From an uncultured Collinsella sp. (GTDB lineage Bacteria; Actinomycetota; Coriobacteriia; Coriobacteriales; Coriobacteriaceae), in the NCBI GenBank assembly GCA_934643145.1, contig CAKUBM010000037.1, positions 1 through 15,573 on the forward strand: a stretch of DNA of 15,573 bases, written 5' to 3'. The notes under the pieces are model-generated. The model made no database searches. It saw only the letters and a program-made list of their open reading frames with translations, and was not told the origin of the DNA. Position 1 is the first letter of the stretch. Every line of letters begins with the position of its first letter. Below, piece after piece: positions 14,195-15,573 of the stretch. Position numbers and translations under genes: made by a program.

Positions 14195-15573
<1,379 letters not shown>

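Overview
The window looks like chromosomal DNA of a high-GC, Gram-positive gut actinobacterium. My best guess is Collinsella or a close relative in the Coriobacteriia. This rests on moderately high GC with strong GC-ending codons in the housekeeping genes, a sortase-anchored (LAETG) multi-Ig surface protein, a GlpA/GlpB/DUF1667-type flavoprotein module, and intergenic regions crowded with palindromic repeats. The genus is an inference from overall character, not from a marker gene.

Layout, left to right. Positions 1-230 hold four consecutive hairpins, the last a roughly 100-nt three-tier structure. folC (271-1629, +) is followed directly by an 80-nt dispersed repeat and a 24-bp-arm palindrome. 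A giant secreted Ig-repeat protein of 1983 residues (1940-7891, +) ends in a canonical terminator (7922-7965). The convergent gap 7966-8226 holds more palindromes and a 132-bp element bounded by 15-bp inverted repeats. An M24 metallopeptidase (8227-9315, -) is separated from the next genes by a second copy of the 80-nt repeat. A tight three-gene minus-strand operon follows in transcription order: a GlpA-like FAD protein with a BFD iron-sulfur domain (12728 to 11271), a two-dinucleotide FAD/NAD oxidoreductase (11269 to 9896) and a small six-cysteine DUF1667 protein (9892 to 9494). The divergent gap holds a perfect 15-bp palindrome at the operon start and then a strikingly regular array (12920-13417). 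Last come a membrane-bound double-zinc-ribbon protein (13517-13948, +) and thrS (14195 to beyond the window end, +).

Functionally this is several unrelated units rather than one pathway: folate polyglutamylation, a surface adhesin or stalk candidate, dipeptide or proline-peptide turnover, an electron-transfer dehydrogenase complex of unknown substrate, and threonyl-tRNA synthesis.

The most unusual feature is the 12920-13417 array. It has thirteen copies of a 15-nt motif (consensus GTTACAGATYRAGAY) in strictly alternating orientation. The reverse-to-forward gaps are always 27 nt, the forward-to-reverse gaps alternate 23 and 24 nt, and the forward-to-forward period is 80/81 bp. It is not a CRISPR array. 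It resembles a BIME (alternating REP) array or a chain of RNA hairpins, and one pair of changes suggests covariation.
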